A stretch of 64,000 bases of DNA. Origin: an uncultured bacterium. GTDB lineage: Bacteria > Actinomycetota > Coriobacteriia > Coriobacteriales > Coriobacteriaceae. The stretch's first letter is position 1, and every line of letters begins with the position of its first letter. This document shows, piece by piece, positions 27,766 through 42,700 of this stretch. The notes beneath the pieces were generated by a model. The model was given only the letters and a program-made list of their open reading frames with translations, did not search any database and was not told the origin of the DNA. The position numbers and the translations under genes were made by a program. Location of the stretch: contig CAJMPY010000004.1 of the NCBI GenBank assembly GCA_905215385.1, forward strand, positions 41,083 to 105,082, given 5' to 3'.

Positions 27766-31080
<3,315 letters not shown>

Positions 31081-31092
31081 GTTGAGCTGGCC

Positions 31093-31179
31093 GGCCGGGG
31101 CGGGGGGCTGAGTTTCCCCCTTCGCTCCGGCTGCAAGCAGAGTCGCTCAGTGAGAAACTCAGCCCCCTCCGCCCCGGCC
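31093..31179. repeat. Long GC-rich inverted repeat after carB
   Basis: The arms 31093-31116 and 31154-31179 are complementary over about 24 bp with a 2-base bulge; each ends with CTGAGTTTC or its complement. The 37-base interior contains CTCCGGCTGCAAGCAGAG. It starts 13 bp after the carB stop codon. There is no T tract. Confidence 0.82.
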
Positions 31180-31252
31180 TACGGTGACTCGGTTGCACCG
31201 CGTGCTGCCGAAGGGGCTTTGCGCGATGACTAGGGCTGAATAAAAAGTGAGT

Positions 31253-31293
31253 GTGGGCGCCGTCGTTTGTTTGAACGACGGCGCCCACGTTTT
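31253..31293. terminator. Bidirectional terminator between carB and the GntR gene
   Basis: A 14-bp stem (GTGGGCGCCGTCGT and its complement) with T-rich sequence on the plus side and A-rich sequence on the other. The minus-strand gene ends 5 bp away. Confidence 0.82.
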
Positions 31294-31297
31294 GGAT

Positions 31298-32080
31298 TTA
31301 TTGGGCTGTGGCGGTGAAGGTTGTTTTGTCGGCGGCGATGTGCACGTGCAGCTTTGCCTGACCGTCGCAGCTGATGAGCACGCCTACCTCGAACGGGGTT
31401 CCCGTCTTGTCGTAGGTCGAACGCACGATGCGCATCGCCGCCTTACCGGTGTTCTGTCCCAAAAGGCGCGCCTCATGCTTGTCGAGGTTGACCGTCTCGT
31501 AGACGGCATCGACGCTTGCGGGCAGGATGCCGGTCTTTTCCGCGATGTAGGCGTAGAGTGAGCCATCCACGTCTTTGCGTGTGAGCTCGGGGCAAAGTGA
31601 CACGGGGATATAGACGTAGTTGAGCTCCATGGGTTTGTCGTTGGCGAGACGCAGACGGCGAATCTCCCAGACGGGTGTCCCTTCGGGCACTTTGAGCCCG
31701 GAGGCGATGCCGCGGACGGCCGGTATGCTTGAAAAGGCGAGAATTTGCGAGCTCGGAACCCGTCCCGCTTCGCGCATCCGCGCGCTGAAATTCAGGGCTA
31801 GGTCGATGCCGGGTGCTGAGGTTTGGGGTTTGATGAACGTGCCCTGGCCGCGCTTGCGCACCACGCGCCCCTCGATGACGAGATCTTGGAAGCAACGGCG
31901 CACGGTCGCGCGCGATAACTCCAGCCGCTCACAGATTTCGAGCTCGCGTGGCAGCGGCGTCTTGGTGTCGAACGCCTGGCTGGCGATAAGCAGAGCGATT
32001 CGATGTTTAAGTTGGACATAGAGCGGCGTATCACCGCTGCGATCGAAGGGTTCGGAGGCGAGAAACGAGATCATGTCCAT
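31298..32080 (-). CDS. GntR-family (HutC/UTRA) transcriptional regulator
   Basis: This 260-residue regulator has an N-terminal winged helix (about residues 20-85: PLYVQLKHRI, LPRELEICERLELSRATVRR, RVVRKRGQGTFI) and a UTRA effector domain. The ATG at 32080 follows GGAGGTACCCC. It faces the PTS operon across a 308-bp spacer, so it probably senses the sugar or its phosphate and controls that operon and itself. Confidence 0.92.
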   Translation of the reverse strand: MDMISFLASEPFDRSGDTPLYVQLKHRIALLIASQAFDTKTPLPRELEICERLELSRATVRRCFQDLVIEGRVVRKRGQGTFIKPQTSAPGIDLALNFSARMREAGRVPSSQILAFSSIPAVRGIASGLKVPEGTPVWEIRRLRLANDKPMELNYVYIPVSLCPELTRKDVDGSLYAYIAEKTGILPASVDAVYETVNLDKHEARLLGQNTGKAAMRIVRSTYDKTGTPFEVGVLISCDGQAKLHVHIAADKTTFTATAQ

Positions 32081-32388
32081 GGGGTACCTCCATGTCGTGA
32101 GCATACGTGACATGGTCTGACACTGCGGGACAAACCGGTGATGTCAGGCCCGATTCTTGTTGGTATGTATGGTACACAAGGAACATAAAACATTTACCAG
32201 GCAATCTACCTGCTATTTTAAAAATAATTGGAAGAAAAAATAATTTAGGCACAAAAATAGTTGCTACCGTTAACCGATGAATAGTTGCCGTTCGCAACTA
32301 TTTTCTTGTACCGAACATGCCCCGGCGCAACAATAATCTCAGCAAAAAACAAAGCCGTGCGACACACGGCAGGTCGAGAGGAGACCGC
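32081..32388. promoter_or_regulatory. Divergent control region, GntR gene / PTS operon
   Basis: This AT-rich 308-bp spacer contains ATAGTTGC twice in direct orientation (32257-32264 and 32281-32288) and once inverted (GCAACTAT, 32294-32301). The last two form a hairpin around CGTTC. A GGTATGTATGGTACAC near-palindrome (about 32160-32175) lies closer to the GntR gene. Either set could be the operator. No gene is visible. Confidence 0.5.
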
Positions 32389-32823
32389 ATGCGGTATCTG
32401 GTAATGGTCAGTCACGGAACGCTCGCTCCCGGACTGCACAGTGTCCTCAAGATGCTCGGCAATGACGCCCCGAACATCTTGTCGACGAGTCTCGTGGACG
32501 GCATGGGCGCTGACGAGTATGTCGAGAACGTCAAGGCGATGCTCGTTCCCGTTACCGCCGATGACGAGGTTGTCCTGCTTGGTGACATCCTGGGCGGATC
32601 GCCGCTCACCAATGCCATGAACACGCTGGCCGAGAAGGGCCTGCTCGCCCACACCATTGCCTTCGGCGGTATGAATCTGCCCATGGCTATGACCGCCATG
32701 ATGGGGCTTGCCACCATGGACCTGGATTCCCTCAAGCAGATGATGCTGCAGGAGGGCAAGAACGGTATGTCCGAGCTCGTTGTCCCGACCGATGACGCCG
32801 ACGACGAGGACGACGACATCTAG
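32389..32823 (+). CDS. PTS system, mannose/fructose/sorbose family, EIIA component
   Basis: This 144-residue phosphocarrier accepts phosphate from HPr on the histidine in MVSHGTLAPG (residue 9) and passes it to EIIB. GDILGGSPLTNA is typical of the family. The C-terminal tail is very acidic. AGAGGAG precedes the ATG at 32389. It opens an A-B-C-D operon. Confidence 0.93.
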   Translation: MRYLVMVSHGTLAPGLHSVLKMLGNDAPNILSTSLVDGMGADEYVENVKAMLVPVTADDEVVLLGDILGGSPLTNAMNTLAEKGLLAHTIAFGGMNLPMAMTAMMGLATMDLDSLKQMMLQEGKNGMSELVVPTDDADDEDDDI

Positions 32824-32902
32824 GCAGCGCATCCGCCCCAATTTTTGTGATGGAGCGGGGGTTAAGAGGAAAGACCCCCGGTGATAAGGAAAGGAAGAAC
32901 GC

Positions 32903-33391
32903 ATGATTTCGTTCATCCGCATTGACGACCGCATGATCCATGGACAGACCGTCACCCGTTGGGCCCTCGAGTATCCCTGCGACGGTCTTATCGCCGTCAA
33001 CGACGCCGCGGCGTCCAATCCCGTGCTCAAGGAGGCCTACAAGAGTGCCTCGGGCAAGAAGACGTTCGTGTGGACCAAGGAGCACTTCAAGGAGGTCTCC
33101 GAGAAGGTTCTCAAGTCCAACACCAAGTACTTCCTGATTACCAAGAACCCGCAGGACATGAAGGAGCTTCTCGTCGACTTCGGGTTCGATCCGGGTATGC
33201 GCCATATCATCGTCGGCCCCTGCAACGACCGTCCCGGTGCCACCAAGCTCGGCAACAACCAGTCGATCACGCAGGAAGAGGCCCAGGCGCTCGAGGATCT
33301 CACCAACGCCGGCTACACGGTCGAGTTCGCCCTTATCAAGGAGAAATCCATTGGTGAGTGGTCCAAGTTCCGCGGTCAGTTTGGCTTCTAG
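32903..33391 (+). CDS. PTS system, mannose/fructose/sorbose family, EIIB component
   Basis: This 162-residue protein has the phosphorylation site His13 in the motif RIDDRMIHGQTVTRW. It transfers phosphate from EIIA to the sugar entering through EIIC-EIID. AAAGGAAG lies upstream. It is the second gene of the operon; the sugar cannot be told from sequence. Confidence 0.94.
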   Translation: MISFIRIDDRMIHGQTVTRWALEYPCDGLIAVNDAAASNPVLKEAYKSASGKKTFVWTKEHFKEVSEKVLKSNTKYFLITKNPQDMKELLVDFGFDPGMRHIIVGPCNDRPGATKLGNNQSITQEEAQALEDLTNAGYTVEFALIKEKSIGEWSKFRGQFGF

Positions 33392-33462
33392 TTAGGCGCC
33401 AACTGCATTTTGGTACCTACAGCCCTGGGGAAAGGGGCTGAGGAATAAAGAAAGGGGAAAGC

Positions 33463-34320
33463 ATGGCAATCAATGCATTCCAAGCCGCGCTGTTCGGCCT
33501 GTTCGCCTGCCTGGCATCACTGCCTGGCATGGGCGGCACGACGATCGGCAACTACACTCTGGGTCGTCCTCTAGTCGCCGGCCTCATCGTCGGCATCATC
33601 ATGGGCGATATGCAGACGGGCATCCTCGTCGGCGCTGCCATCCAGGTTGTCTACATCGCTCTCGTGACCCCTGGCGGAACCGTCTCCGCCGACGTCCGCG
33701 CCGTGTCCTATATCGGTATCCCGCTGGCGATCCTCGCCATCAAGAACTCGGGCATCGATCCCGCTTCCGCTGAGGCTGCCGGCATGGCCGCATCCCTCGG
33801 CGCCGCCGTCGGCACGCTCGGCACTGTGCTCTTCTATGGCACCGCCACCATCAACCTGGTGTGGCAGGGCATGGGCTGGAAGTGGCTCGAGAAGGGCGAT
33901 CTCCACAAGCTCTACCTGGTCAACGACGTTCTGCCTTGGATCGGTCACATCGTCTGCTCGTTCCTCCCGACGTTCATCATCACCATGGGCGGCACCGCCA
34001 TGGTCGACCTCATGAAGACCTACATGCCCATGGACGGCATCGCGATGAAGACGCTGTTCACCGTCGGCTCGCTGCTGCCTACCGTCGGTATCGCCATCCT
34101 GCTCAAGCAGGTCATCTCTAAGCCCACGGACTTCCTGACGTTCTTCTTCGGCTTCACCCTGTCCGCTGTCATGGGATGCAACCTGATTGCCGCCGCCGGC
34201 ATCGGCTGCTTCTTCGCCCTGATCAACTATGAGATCGCTTCGCTCAAGATCGACCTCGCAAACGCTCCCAAGGCAGCTATCGCCTCAGGCTCCGATGATG
34301 AGGAAGAGGAGGGCATCTAA
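33463..34320 (+). CDS. PTS system, mannose/fructose/sorbose family, EIIC component
   Basis: This 285-residue integral membrane protein has multiple hydrophobic helices and the family-type GMGGTTIGNYTLGRPLVAGL near the N-terminus (residues about 22-41). It forms the sugar channel with EIID. Its TAA overlaps the ATG of the next gene by one base. The last 15 residues are acidic. Confidence 0.94.
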   Translation: MAINAFQAALFGLFACLASLPGMGGTTIGNYTLGRPLVAGLIVGIIMGDMQTGILVGAAIQVVYIALVTPGGTVSADVRAVSYIGIPLAILAIKNSGIDPASAEAAGMAASLGAAVGTLGTVLFYGTATINLVWQGMGWKWLEKGDLHKLYLVNDVLPWIGHIVCSFLPTFIITMGGTAMVDLMKTYMPMDGIAMKTLFTVGSLLPTVGIAILLKQVISKPTDFLTFFFGFTLSAVMGCNLIAAAGIGCFFALINYEIASLKIDLANAPKAAIASGSDDEEEEGI

Positions 34321-35147
34321 TGGCAGAGAAGAAAAAGCTCTCTAAGAAAACGCTTGCCAAGTCGTTCCGTAACTGGTCCTATGGCAACCTGACCTGCTTC
34401 TCGCAGGAGCACATGCAGACCTTCGGTTACCTGTGCGCCATGCTTCCGATTGTCGAGGAGCTCTACGACACGCCCGAGGAGCAGAAGCAGGCCCTCCAGA
34501 CCTACTCAGCGTTCTTCAACACCGAGCCGCAGATCGGCACCATGATTGTCGGCGTCACCGCCGGCCTCGAGGAGGCTCGCGCAAACGGCGAGGCCATCGA
34601 CGACGACGCCATCAACGGCATCCGCGCCGGCCTCATGGGCCCGCTCGCCGGCCTTGGCGACTCGCTGATCGTCGGTACCCTGATCCCGATCCTGCTCGGT
34701 ATCGCCCTCGGTCTCTCGACCGGCGGCTCCCCGCTCGGCGCTATCTTCTATATCGTCGTGTGGAACCTGCTCATGTACCTCGGCATGCGCTTTGCCTACA
34801 ACCAGGGCTATGAGCTCGGCGGCAAGGCAGTCGAGGCCCTCGTCGGCCCCAAGGCAAAGGCTCTTCGCGATTCCATCGTGATGGTCGGTACCATGGTCAT
34901 CGGTGCAGTCGGTGCTACCTGGGTCTCCATCACCTGCAGCCCCAACCTGGTGCTGCCCGGTGGCGGTAAGTTCCAGGACACGCTCGATGGCATCTATCCG
35001 CACCTGCTGCCGATGGTCTTCATCATCTTCTGCTGGTACATGATGACCAAGAAGAAGGTCAACCCCATCGTTATGATGCTGATCCTCGTTGTGATCGCAT
35101 TTGTGGGCGTTGTTATTGGCTTCTTCGACCCGGCGCTGAGCTACTAG
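34320..35147 (+). CDS. PTS system, mannose/fructose/sorbose family, EIID component
   Basis: This 275-residue membrane protein contains the EIID pattern RNWSYGNLTCFSQEHMQTFG near the N-terminus and GPLAGLGDSLIVGTLIPIL in the middle. It completes the permease with EIIC. Translation is coupled to EIIC through a TAATG overlap. A terminator follows. Confidence 0.95.
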   Translation: MAEKKKLSKKTLAKSFRNWSYGNLTCFSQEHMQTFGYLCAMLPIVEELYDTPEEQKQALQTYSAFFNTEPQIGTMIVGVTAGLEEARANGEAIDDDAINGIRAGLMGPLAGLGDSLIVGTLIPILLGIALGLSTGGSPLGAIFYIVVWNLLMYLGMRFAYNQGYELGGKAVEALVGPKAKALRDSIVMVGTMVIGAVGATWVSITCSPNLVLPGGGKFQDTLDGIYPHLLPMVFIIFCWYMMTKKKVNPIVMMLILVVIAFVGVVIGFFDPALSY

Positions 35148-35169
35148 TCATCATCCTTTGACCCCCTTT

Positions 35170-35206
35170 AAGGCCGTGCGGCCTCAACCGCACGGCCTTC
35201 TGATTT
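35170..35206 (+). terminator. Terminator of the PTS operon
   Basis: AAGGCCGTGCGG and CCGCACGGCCTT form a 12-bp stem; the downstream tract (CTGATTTTA) is only moderately T-rich. Confidence 0.78.
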
Positions 35207-35343
35207 TACGCCGCCCTTCAAGGGCAATATGGCCAGCGACCTCCATCGCCTACACGACACCCGCTATATTGCTCTTGAAAGATGACGTATTCGATAAACG
35301 ATGTACTTGCACATGATGCACGCTATGCACGAGGAGGACCCAT

Positions 35344-35670
35344 ATGCACGAGAAACACGGACACGACCTTTCGCGCGACGACTTGATCCGCGAGGCAAAG
35401 ATGCAGACCGATGCTATTCAGCGGCTCAACGTTTGGCTGCGCCTGGGCTATTCGCTCGTGGCTATTGGCTTTTTGGTGGGGATGTGGGGTATGCAGGGCG
35501 GTCCCGGCTGGGGCGTCCCCGCGGGCATCGTGTGCCTGGTGGTGGGCACTCCGCTTTCGATTGTGCTTAAGGTTGGCACGACCAACGCCAAAAAGAATGT
35601 TGAGCGTATGCTCGAGGCCGCGGGTATCGACGTTGAGGAGCTTATGCGACGCAAGAAGGACGAGCAATAG
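35344..35670 (+). CDS. Small two-helix membrane protein of unknown function
   Basis: This 108-residue protein has a His-rich, charged N-terminus (MHEKHGHDLSRDDL). Two membrane segments follow (about residues 36-50 and 56-76) around a Gly-rich turn, and then a charged helical tail. GAGGAGG precedes the ATG. I recognise no family. It stands alone between the PTS operon and the MarR gene. Confidence 0.7.
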   Translation: MHEKHGHDLSRDDLIREAKMQTDAIQRLNVWLRLGYSLVAIGFLVGMWGMQGGPGWGVPAGIVCLVVGTPLSIVLKVGTTNAKKNVERMLEAAGIDVEELMRRKKDEQ

Positions 35671-35738
35671 ACTTCCGCGTTGGGGTATCATAAATAATTG
35701 TTGCGAATGTTAACTAATGTACGGCAAATGACGGTTTT

Positions 35739-36215
35739 ATGGCCCTTCTAGAGTTGCAAAGGACAATATCCCCAGTGGATTACGATGACGTCGCTCGAAA
35801 ACTGATTGTGTACTCACGTTCCCTTGCCAAGGGATCCTTGAGTGCTGCCGGCGGCGCCAGTGTGGGCGAGGCACCGGTTTTACAGTATCTATCGGGTATT
35901 GACGGTGATGTCATTCCCTCCGAGATTGCCAAGAAGCTGAAATTTTCCCGTGCGCGCATGTCGCATATCTTGGATTCACTCGAGAGCAAGGGTTACGTTC
36001 AGCGCAGGACCGATCCAAACGATCGTCGGCGTGTGCTGGTGAGCATTACCGAGGAAGGCCGTGATTTCGCGGCGAAAAAAAATGCCGAGAGTGTGGCATC
36101 GCTCTCGAAACAACTCTCAGCGCTCGGCGAGCACGATGCCCAGGAGCTCGTGCGCATTCTGAATAAAGCCTATAGCCTTACCTATGATGCCGACGATTAC
36201 CTGGACAATCTATAA
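35739..36215 (+). CDS. MarR-family transcriptional regulator
   Basis: The product is 158 residues with a MarR winged helix: IPSEIAKKLKFSRARMSHIL as recognition region and the wing RRTDPNDRRRVLVSIT. Dimerisation helices lie at both ends. No strong ribosome binding site precedes the ATG at 35739, so the start is less certain. It could control its neighbours, the small membrane protein or the large GH31 gene 500 bp downstream, but nothing in the sequence proves a target. Confidence 0.88.
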   Translation: MALLELQRTISPVDYDDVARKLIVYSRSLAKGSLSAAGGASVGEAPVLQYLSGIDGDVIPSEIAKKLKFSRARMSHILDSLESKGYVQRRTDPNDRRRVLVSITEEGRDFAAKKNAESVASLSKQLSALGEHDAQELVRILNKAYSLTYDADDYLDNL

Positions 36216-36717
36216 GGATAAAGGCAGACATTTGGGTGCATCTTGAAATGCACCCGGGACAGTTGTGCCCATTGACTACCGTCAGCATCTCATTCCAAAC
36301 CAAATCAGCCAACGTACGGCATAGCAATCTCCGGTAGGTCGCAGGGCGGCGGTCGAGCTTTTCTCTCGGGAAACTTCGCGAAGCCCAGTTCCCGAGGGAA
36401 AGGTATGGTCTGTGTAATACCAGATAAACAGTACATTTTTGCTAGATTGGTATTTGACTGAAGAACCAATTGGTATGGCTTATTAAGCCCACCTTGCCGT
36501 TGACGCTCATTTTACTGCCGCTGGTGGACTTCCGAACTTGGTTGCGCAAGTGCTCCCATATATTGATATGACCTAGTAGGTGGCTATCTGGTTACTACCA
36601 GTTGGCCCCTTGGTAACGGGTGGCCCCATTGTGCGGAATGTACCGAACATCCCCGTTTGATACGTTTTCCCATGCTGCCGGGGGGCGTCCTCGGCATCTC
36701 GGAAGAAAGGAGACCAG
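36216..36717 (+). other. Gene-free region upstream of the GH31 gene
   Basis: This 502-bp stretch is AT-richer than its neighbours. It holds GGGTGCA...TGCACCC (about 36233-36254) and a larger stem with CTCGGGAA and TTCCCGAG (about 36365-36396). A cluster of TTGGTA-type words includes the palindrome ACCAATTGGT and CTGGTTACTACCAG (about 36440-36610). These could be regulator binding sites for the GH31 gene. I found no convincing coding sequence. Confidence 0.45.
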
Positions 36718-39700
36718 GTGCGCAGGAATTCCATTTTTACGAAACGGTGGGTGAAGGGAAGCGCGGTCCTCGTTGCCACTGCAGCGACGCTCGTGTTTGC
36801 CAATCCCCAACAGGCGATTGCCACGCCACTCAAGGGCGTCGACTCAGCGACCGTGTCCCAGTCTGCCTCGAATGTCGTCGACATCGATTTCGCTGACGGC
36901 ATCAAGGGCCGTATTACGTTCCTCGAGGACGGTATTTTCCGTTATAACGTCGACCCCAAGGGTGAGTTTTCCGAGTACGCCACGCCGCGCAGTAAGTCCC
37001 ACACGGCTAAGATCCAGGCTCAGCCCGATACCTCGGACACCTACAGCAAGCCGAGTGCGACGGTTGCCGACAAGGGCGACACTATCGAGATCACCGGCGG
37101 AAAGGCGACCGTGATCCTGGACAAGGCGACTGGCAAGATGAGTATCAAGTCAGGCGACCGTGTCGTGGTTTCCGAGTCCGCGTCCCTCGACCTTGATAAG
37201 AAGGGTACCGTCCAGACGCTCGCCAAGGAGAAGTCCGAGAACTTCTTTGGCGGCGGCACCCAGAACGGACGCTTCCTGCACACCAACCAGACCATCGCCA
37301 TCTCCAACACGAACAACTGGACCGATGGCGGCGTTGCCTCGCCCAACCCGTTTTATTGGACGAGTGACGGCTACGGCGTGCTCCGAAACACGTTTGCAGA
37401 GGGTTCCTACGACTTCGGTTCCACGGACTCATCGACGGTCACGACTTTGCACAGCGAGAATGAGTTTGACGCCTACTACTTCGTGGCGACCAACGAGGGA
37501 GCTTCGAACGTGGCAACTGAGATGCTGCAGGACTACTACAAGGTGACCGGTAACCCGGTACTGCTGCCCGAGTACGGGTTCTACCTTGGTCATCTTAATG
37601 CCTATAACCGTGATGGCTGGTCAACGACCTCGGGTCAAAAGAAGTGGGAGACCAAGGGCAGCAAGTCCTCGAGCGAGAAGGGCGACGTTAAGTACGAGTC
37701 TGGCATGTCGACGGGCTACAAGCTCGACGGCACACTTGCGGCCGAGACGCTCAACGGTGAGGGCCCTACGGTTGATACCGAGAACATGAAAGCGACCGAT
37801 TTCGACCGCCAGTTCTCTGCTCGGCAGGTTATCGATGACTACGAGGACAGCGACATGCCGCTCGGCTGGTTCCTGCCGAACGACGGCTACGGCGCCGGCT
37901 ATGGCCAGAACGGTTACTACAAGACCGGCGGCGTCAACTCCGACGGAGCGAGCTCGGCCGACCGTCTTAACGCTGTGCGTGCCAACGTCGACAACCTTAA
38001 GAAGTTCACCGAGTATGCCAACTCAAAGGGTGTGAGCACGGGCTTGTGGACCCAGTCCAACCTTGAGCCCGACAGCAACCCTGAGACCCCGTGGCATCTG
38101 CTTCGCGACTTCGACGCCGAGGTCAAGACGGGAGGCATCACTACCCTTAAGACCGACGTTGCCTGGGTTGGATCTGGCTACTCCTTTGGTCTTAATGGCA
38201 TCAAGACAGCTTATGACACGGTGACGACCGGCGCTAACAAGCGCCCCAACATCATCACGCTCGATGGTTGGGCCGGCACGCAGCGCTTTGGTGGCATTTG
38301 GACCGGCGACCAGTATGGCGGTAACTGGGAGTACATTCGCTTCCATATCCCCACGTATATCGGTCAGAGTCTTTCGGGCAACCCCAACATCGGCTCCGAC
38401 ATGGATGGCATTTTTGGCGGCGACCCCATCATCTCTGCGCGTGACTACCAGTGGAAGACGTTCACGCCCTCTATGCTCGACATGGACGGTTGGGGCACCT
38501 ACCGTAAATCGCCCATGACGCACGGCGATCCCTACACAGGCATCTCGCGCTTCTACCTCAAGCTCAAGGCGCAGCTCATGCCCTATATCTACACGAGCGC
38601 GGCCTCGGCGGCCAACATCGACACGGGTAACGGCGATGCCGGCCTGCCCATGATCCGCGCCATGCTGCTTTCCGATAACTCCGAGTACGCCGCAAGCACC
38701 TCGACGCAGTACCAGTATATGTTCGGTGAGAACTTCCTAGTGGCACCGGTGTATCAGGATACCCAGGCAGACGAGAACGGCAACGACATTCGCAATGGGA
38801 TTTACCTCCCCAACTACGGCACCGACGAGAATCCCACCATCTGGATCGATTACTTCTCGGGTAAGCAGTATCGCGGCGGCCAGGTTCTCAACAACTACGA
38901 GGCTCCGCTTTGGAAGCTGCCGCTGTTTGTGAAGGCCAACGCTATCGTGCCGATGTACGCCGAGAACAACAACCCCGAGGCCGTGAGCGACACCAACACC
39001 AAGGGTACCGACCGCAGCCAGCGTATCGTCGAGTTCTTCGCCACCGAGGGCGACGGCACCTTTACGCAGTACGAGGACGACGGCTCCTCCATCGAGAACA
39101 ACACGACTGAGGACGATTCCTACGGCACGATCGACAATATCTCCTACGGTGAGCATGTGAGCACCGTCTACAGCTCCAAGGCCGCAGGTGGCACCGCGAC
39201 CTTTACCGCCGAGGCCTCGCAGGGCGGCTACAACGGCTACGACTCCAACCGCACCACGACCTTCGTGGCCAATGTGTCCGCCAAGCCCACGAGCGTTGTC
39301 GCCAAGAACGGCGGATCCGCACTCAACGTGGTTGAGGTCGACTCGCAGGAGACCTTTGACGCCGCGACCCCCGAGGCCGGCCAGGCGGTCTACTTCTACA
39401 GCGAGACCCCCAACCTCAACCACTACGGCAGCGATGCGGACGGCACCGAGGCCGAGCAGGGCGAGAGCTTCAACAACACCAAGATCACCACGAACCCCAA
39501 GGTCTACGTCAAGTTCGCGAAGACCGATGTTGCTGCAGCGGCGCAGACGCTTGAGCTGGGCGGTTTCGTGAACGCCGACGCCACGCTCACAGCCGATCGC
39601 CTCAACGAGAACCTCTCCGCACCCACGAACCTTGCTGCCCCCGAGGACGCCACGACCCCAACGAGCATCAAGCTCACCTGGGGAAAGGTCGATGGTGCTA

Positions 39701-42700
39701 CCTCCTACGACCTTAAGGTCGACGGCACTGTGTTTGCCGTGGGTGATGCGGCCGAGTTCACGCACACCGACCTCGCCTACAATAGCAAGCACACCTACCA
39801 GATTCGTTCGCGCAACGCCGAAGGTTACTCCGCCTGGAGCGATGTGCTCGAGGCGAACTCCGCACTCGATCCGTGGCGGAACGTCCCCGACGCCGAGGAA
39901 ATCACCTGGGAGGGCTCACTTTACGGCAGCCATAAGGCCGAGCTCGCCTTCGACCATGAGTTCCAGTCGGGCGACGGCGGTTTCCACTCCGGTGGCAACG
40001 ATCTGGGCAAGGCGCTTACCGTTGACTATGGACGCGCTTACAAGCTCGATAAGCTCGAGTACTATCCGCGCGATGACGCCGGCAACGGCACCGTGACCAA
40101 GATGCGTGTTGAGACGAGTCTCGATGGCGTCCACTGGACGAGCCAGGAGGTCGATTGGGCACGTTCCGCTGATTGTAAGACGGTAGCGTTTGACGGCACC
40201 GTGGCCGCCCGTTACGTGCGCATGACACCGCTCGCCTCGGTCGGCAATTTCTTCTCCGCGTCCGAGATTGCCATCTACAAGACCGACGGCACGGATGGCT
40301 TCGCCGTGGGCTCCAACCTCAACAAGGCCACGATCTCCGACGGAGACTACTCCAACATGAAGAACTATCTGGGCCTCGAGAATCGCGAGCCCGATACCCC
40401 GACGTTCGGTTCGCAGATCCGCGACCACTTCGCCGACCTCAACGATAACGGCGTTTACGACGTCTACGATTACTCGTTCACCATGGCGGGTCTTGACGGC
40501 GGCACTAAACAAAAGGGAAAGGTCGCAGGTTCGCTCGCGGTGATTCCGAGCAAGACCGAGGTCGAGGCCGGTGATGAGATCACCGTTGATGTCTATGCGG
40601 CCGACGCCAAGAACGTCAACGCCCTGGGCGCTCTCGTCAACTTCAAGAGCGACCAGTTCGAGTTTGTGTCCGAGAGCATCGCGCAGGACGGCTCGACTGC
40701 CGGCATGGAGAACCTGTCTCGCGAGAAGGTCCAGTTCGCGGACAGAACGCAGACTATCAATCTCGCCTTTGCCAACCGCGGCGATGGCAAGCTCTACAAC
40801 GGTACCGGCGCGGTGGCGAGTTTCAAGCTCAAGGCCAAGACCGCCGGCAAGGTCGAACTGCCCTCGACATCTTGGCTCATCGGTCCGGCATGCGACGCGC
40901 TTGAGTTTGCGAGCGACGGCACGGTGACGATGCCGGATGTTCCTCAGCCAACGGTCGCCGAGTACGGTCAGGATGCCTTCAACATCACGATGACCAACGA
41001 TGAGCTCACGACCGACGACGGGACCAACGTCGAGAAACTTATCCAGCAGAAGAGCTATAACGCGCTGTTCGATAATAACGAGGGCGACAACGGCTTTGAG
41101 TTCCTATGGGACTGGAGCGGCAACTGGGACAGCGAGGGTAAGCTTCCGAGTTACGTGAAGCTTCCCACCACGATGACATTCGCATTTAAGACGCCGTCGA
41201 AACTCGATAGTGTCGAGGTCGTTAACCGCAACGGTGGCAACGGAACCGTGCAGAAGATCAAGGCTGTCGTGACGTTCGAGGATGGCTCGACCCAAGAGTT
41301 CGCGGGCGGGGAGTACGATTCCTTCCGGGCTCGCTACGCCTTTGGCCTCTCTGCCGAGAACAAGGGCAAGAAGGCGACCAAGGTCGAGGTCACGCCGCTT
41401 GAGGCATCGGGTGACCAGATGCTCACACTGCGTGAGGTCAACTTCAACTACACGCAGGGTGTCGAGGCCATCGAGGGTGTCGAGCTAGGCAAGAACCAGA
41501 CCGAGTTCTTTGAAGGCGACGTTACGCTCGTCGACGCCAAGGCCACGCCTGAGAGCGCCGGCTACCCCTATGTGACGGTCGAGAGCTCCGACCCCTCCGT
41601 GGTAAGCGTCTCCGCTGTTCAGGCTGGCGATAGCGTGAGCTACTACCTGCGTGCCAACAAGGCCGGCAAGGCAAAGATCACGGTGGCGTCGGTACTCGAC
41701 CCCTCCAAGACCGCATCCTATGAGGTCGAGGTCAAGGCTGGTGTCGATACCTCTGCGCTCGTGGCAGCGCTTTCCAAGGCCATGGGCTACAGCGAGTCCG
41801 TCTACACTAAGGATTCCTATGCAGCTCTCACCACTGCGGTCGAGGCGGCTCGGAAGCTCCTCGACGGCGGCCAAGGCAGCTATAGCAAGAAGGATGTCGC
41901 AGACGCCACAGCCAAGATCGAGAAGGCAATCGACGGCCTCAAGATGCGCCCTGTCGATGAGAAGATTCTCATCAACACGCCCGAGAACCGCAAGAACGTC
42001 AAGGTGGCCGGCTTCTCGAGTGAGGCCGACTACGAGGGCAGCAACGCCGTCAACGCTCTCGACGGCGACGAGCGGACGCTTTGGCACAGCGACTGGGCCC
42101 ATGGGACCGGTATGCCCCAGTATCTGAGTGTCGACCTGGGCCGCGACTACGATCTCACCGACGTTACATTCCTGCCGCGCCAGGACGGCGGCACTAACGG
42201 CGATATCTTCGAGGCCGAGATACTGGTCTCCGACACTGCCGACGGTTATGAGATGGGCACCGCCGTATCGATGGGTACGTTTGCCTTCGACAACGACGGC
42301 CACGTACTCACCGACCGTGGCGACTGGAAACAGATGAGCTTTGGCGCCGCGCGCGGTCGCTACGTGACCGTCAAGGTGATTCACGCCGGCGGTGGCGACG
42401 TCGATGCCTACTGCAGCGTGGCGGAGCTCAAGTTCTACGGTACGGCCGTTCCCGATCCGGTGTCGAAGGATGATCTCGCTACCGCGATCGAAAAGGTTGA
42501 TGCCGAGGTTGCTGCCGGCGACCTCAAGGCCGGTGACTACACCGAGGCCTCCTGGACGGCGCTCGAGAACGCCCTGGCGAGCGCCCGCGCCATCTTGAGC
42601 GACGAGAACGCCACGCAGGACGAGGTCGACCAGGCGCTCAGGGCGCTCGAGAGCGCCCGCGGCGCGCTCGAGAAGACCCCGGTGGCCCCGGTCGAGAATC

